NCBI GenBank assembly: GCA_035254305.1
Contig: DATFAS010000268.1
Span: 16,265-80,264, forward strand
Length of the DNA stretch: 64,000 bases
Direction: 5' to 3'
DNA from: DATFAS01 sp035254305
GTDB lineage: Bacteria > Bacillota > Bacilli > Aneurinibacillales > RAOX-1
Positions 61,391 to 64,000 of this stretch are shown here, in pieces (the stretch's first letter is position 1; every line of letters begins with the position of its first letter). Both the position numbers and the translations under genes were made by a program. The notes beneath the pieces are model-generated. The model was not told where the DNA came from. It saw only the letters and a list, made by a program, of their open reading frames with translations, and did no database searches.

Positions 61391-64000
61391 TTGTTAGATG
61401 TAAATAATTTTGAGTTTATGAAAATTGGTTTGGCTTCTCCAGAAAAGATCAGATCTTGGTCTTATGGAGAGGTAAAGAAACCAGAAACCATTAACTATCG
61501 TACATTGAAGCCGGAGAAAGAAGGTCTTTTCTGTGAAAAGATCTTCGGTCCGACCAAAGATTGGGAATGTCATTGCGGTAAATACAAGCGTGTCCGTTAT
61601 AAGGGTGTAGTTTGTGACCGCTGCGGTGTTGAAGTAACAAGAGCAAAGGTTCGCCGTGAAAGAATGGCTCATATCGAACTTGCTGCTCCTGTGTCGCATA
61701 TATGGTATTTCAAAGGAATTCCAAGCCGCATGGGTCTTGTCCTTGATATGTCTCCTCGTTCTTTAGAGGAAGTTATTTACTTTGCGTCGTATGTTGTGAT
61801 TGATTCAGGTGATACACCTTTAGAAAGAAAACAACTCTTGTCAGAGAAAGAGTATCGCAATTACCGTGAAAAGTACGGTAGCTCTTTCCAAGCTGGAATG
61901 GGTGCTGAGTCGATCAAGAGATTATTAGCCCAGATTGATTTGGATAAAGAAGTAGATTCTTTGAAAGAAGAATTGAAATCTGCACAAGGGCAACGTCGTA
62001 CAAGAATTATTAAACGTCTTGAAGTACTAGAATCTTTCCGTAGTTCAGGTAATCGTCCGGACTGGATGGTACTAGATGTTCTTCCGGTTATTCCACCAGA
62101 ACTTCGCCCAATGGTTCAATTAGATGGAGGAAGATTCGCAACTTCTGACTTGAACGATCTATATCGTCGAGTGATTAATCGGAACAATCGTCTTAAGCGT
62201 CTACTAGATCTTGGTGCACCAGATATTATCGTTCAGAACGAAAAACGGATGCTTCAAGAAGCAGTGGATGCTCTCATTGACAACGGAAGAAGAGGAAGAC
62301 CTGTTACAGGACCAGGAAATCGTCCACTTAAATCTTTAAGCCACATGCTTAAAGGTAAGCAAGGTCGTTTCCGTCAGAACCTATTGGGTAAACGGGTAGA
62401 CTATTCTGGACGTTCGGTTATCGTAGTAGGACCAAACCTTAGAATGTACCAATGTGGTCTACCTAAGGAAATGGCTCTTGAACTCTTCAAACCATTCGTA
62501 ATGAAAGAATTGGTGAGCAAAGGACTTGCTCATAATATTAAGAGTGCGAAGCGCAAGGTTGAACGAGTTCACCCTGAGATTTGGGATGTGCTAGAAGATG
62601 TTATTAAAGAACATCCAGTACTTCTAAATCGTGCCCCCACACTTCACCGTTTAGGTATTCAGGCATTTGAACCGATCCTTGTAGAAGGTCGTGCAGTCCG
62701 TTTGCACCCTCTTGTATGTACAGCTTATAATGCTGACTTCGACGGTGACCAGATGGCCGTTCACGTACCATTGTCTGCAGAAGCACAAGCAGAAGCTAGA
62801 CTTCTCATGCTAGCAGCCCAAAACATTTTGAACCCTAAAGACGGTAAACCAGTTGTTACTCCGTCCCAGGACATGGTGTTAGGAAGCTACTACTTAACCA
62901 TTGAGAAGAAAGGTGCACGTGGGGAAGGAAAGTTATTCCATGCTCCTAATGCAGCGATCCATGCTTATGAAGTCGGACATATTGAGCTCCATGCCCGTAT
63001 TGCTATTCCAGCAAACACGCTTGGTAAATCGTCCTTCACACCAGAGCAAGAGGATGCACTACTTGTTACAACTCCGGGTAAGATTATCTTCAATGAAATC
63101 TTCCCGCATGATATGCCTTATATTAACGAAGCAACGAAGAGTAATCTGCAAAATGGGATTCCTGATCGTTATTTCATTTTTGATCCAGCCGTCAATGTTA
63201 AAGAATTTATCGATAAAAACCTCGAAAAAGAGATGGATGCTGTTAAGAAGAGCTTCTTAGGAACCATTATTGGTGAGGTATTCCGTCGCTTTGGAACAAC
63301 GCAGACTTCTGTCATGTTGGATAGAGTCAAGGAATTGGGCTTTAAATTCTCTACTAAAGCAGGTCTTACTGTAGCTGTAGCCGATATTAAAACACCAGAG
63401 AAAAAGATTGATATTATCCAATCTGCCGAAGAAAAGGTAGAAACGATCATGAAGCAATATCGTCGAGGATTAATCACAGAAGACGAACGCTATGATCGAG
63501 TAATCTCTGTGTGGAGTAAAGCGAAGGATGAAGTAACTGAGACATTGATGACCTCTTTGGATAAGTTCAATTCTATCTATATGATGGCAAACTCCGGTGC
63601 CCGTGGTAACGTATCTCAGATCACTCAGTTGGCTGGTATGCGTGGATTGATGGCAAACCCATCTGGACGAATCATTGAGTTACCGATTAAATCGAACTTC
63701 CGTGAAGGCTTAACAGTGTTAGAGTACTTTATCTCTACACACGGTGCCCGTAAAGGTTTGGCGGATACTGCATTACGTACAGCAGACTCTGGTTATCTAA
63801 CTCGACGCCTAGTAGATGTAGCACAAGACGTTATTGTTCGTGAACTAGATTGTGGTACTGATAAAGGTCTGATCGTTTCTCCAATTAAGGATGGTAAGAA
63901 CGTAATCGAGAACCTATTTGATCGTGTTGCAGGTAGAACATCGTTTGCAACGGTTCGTCATCCAGAAACAGGAGAAATTATCCTTAATAAGAATGATCTC
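61391..64000 (+). CDS. rpoC: RNA polymerase subunit beta', 3' partial
   Basis: RpoC carries the catalytic magnesium site. The TTG start at 61391 has AAAGGAGG (61375-61382) and gives MLDVNNFEFMKIGLASPEKIRSWS, matching the family; the ATG at 61384 runs into a stop after seven codons. The zinc-binding domain has C60, C62, C75 and C78 (ECHCG and VCDRCG), and the catalytic NADFDGDQM lies near residue 450. The window ends after 870 codons of about 1200. It follows rpoB by 32 bases. Confidence 0.97.
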   Translation, partial: MLDVNNFEFMKIGLASPEKIRSWSYGEVKKPETINYRTLKPEKEGLFCEKIFGPTKDWECHCGKYKRVRYKGVVCDRCGVEVTRAKVRRERMAHIELAAPVSHIWYFKGIPSRMGLVLDMSPRSLEEVIYFASYVVIDSGDTPLERKQLLSEKEYRNYREKYGSSFQAGMGAESIKRLLAQIDLDKEVDSLKEELKSAQGQRRTRIIKRLEVLESFRSSGNRPDWMVLDVLPVIPPELRPMVQLDGGRFATSDLNDLYRRVINRNNRLKRLLDLGAPDIIVQNEKRMLQEAVDALIDNGRRGRPVTGPGNRPLKSLSHMLKGKQGRFRQNLLGKRVDYSGRSVIVVGPNLRMYQCGLPKEMALELFKPFVMKELVSKGLAHNIKSAKRKVERVHPEIWDVLEDVIKEHPVLLNRAPTLHRLGIQAFEPILVEGRAVRLHPLVCTAYNADFDGDQMAVHVPLSAEAQAEARLLMLAAQNILNPKDGKPVVTPSQDMVLGSYYLTIEKKGARGEGKLFHAPNAAIHAYEVGHIELHARIAIPANTLGKSSFTPEQEDALLVTTPGKIIFNEIFPHDMPYINEATKSNLQNGIPDRYFIFDPAVNVKEFIDKNLEKEMDAVKKSFLGTIIGEVFRRFGTTQTSVMLDRVKELGFKFSTKAGLTVAVADIKTPEKKIDIIQSAEEKVETIMKQYRRGLITEDERYDRVISVWSKAKDEVTETLMTSLDKFNSIYMMANSGARGNVSQITQLAGMRGLMANPSGRIIELPIKSNFREGLTVLEYFISTHGARKGLADTALRTADSGYLTRRLVDVAQDVIVRELDCGTDKGLIVSPIKDGKNVIENLFDRVAGRTSFATVRHPETGEIILNKNDL

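Noticed and set aside
1..64000. CRISPR arrays, prophage, insertion sequences or toxin-antitoxin pairs
   Set aside because: No spaced direct repeats, transposase, integrase or phage genes were seen; apart from the dct module the gene order is that of core chromosome.

Overview
The window is a stretch of core chromosome from a low-G+C, endospore-forming Firmicute of the order Bacillales. Nearly every gene has its counterpart, in the same order, in the region near the replication origin of Bacillus subtilis (mfd to rpoC). Spore genes (spoVT, yabP, yabQ, spoIIE, sigH) mark it as a spore former. Several details differ from B. subtilis and fit better with the Paenibacillus/Brevibacillus side of the order: a parvulin lipoprotein between mfd and spoVT, nadA-nadB-nadC after ftsH, greA before lysS, and pssA between disA and the PIN/TRAM gene. 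That family-level placement is inference from gene order only.

Layout. 1-13061: repair, spore and division genes (mfd 5' truncated by the window edge, parvulin lipoprotein, spoVT, yabM, mazG, rqcP, yabP-yabQ-divIC, spoIIE). 13308-17229: tilS-hpt-ftsH. 17421-22687: NAD synthesis (nadA, nadB, nadC), coaX and hslO. 22806-27784: cysK, pabA, the folate cluster folP-folB-folK, a small HTH gene and dusB. 27934-29970: greA and lysS. 30206-35820: an accessory module with a dicarboxylate-binding lipoprotein (dctB), a DAACS transporter (dctP), a convergent response regulator and sensor kinase (dctR, dctS) and a divergent HAD phosphatase. 35922-43088: the CtsR stress operon ctsR-mcsA-mcsB-clpC followed by radA and disA. 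43189-47841: pssA, yacL, ispD, ispF, gltX. 47861-51881: a cysteine T-box followed by cysE-cysS-mrnC-rlmB-rae1. 51967-56477: sigH, rpmG-secE-nusG, rplK-rplA, and rplJ-rplL behind an L10 leader. 56652-64000: ybxB, rpoB and rpoC (3' truncated by the window edge).

Regulation is unusually readable. There is a spoIIE promoter with a 21-bp spacer and Spo0A boxes, a probable SigG promoter for spoVT, a three-heptad CtsR operator, a Cys T-box, an L10 leader with attenuator, a catabolite-response element before dctB, and a run of eleven NAG triplets over the pabA ribosome binding site that looks like a TRAP target. No rRNA, tRNA, insertion sequence, prophage or CRISPR was found, although the lysS-ctsR interval carries rRNA/tRNA genes in B. 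subtilis.

Most of the window is ordinary housekeeping DNA. The parts that deserve a second look are the dct module and the 15-bp minisatellite inside dctR, the putative TRAP site with its small upstream ORF, an insertion of about 36 residues in RpoB, and the long rpoB leader. I did not see a wholly new system.
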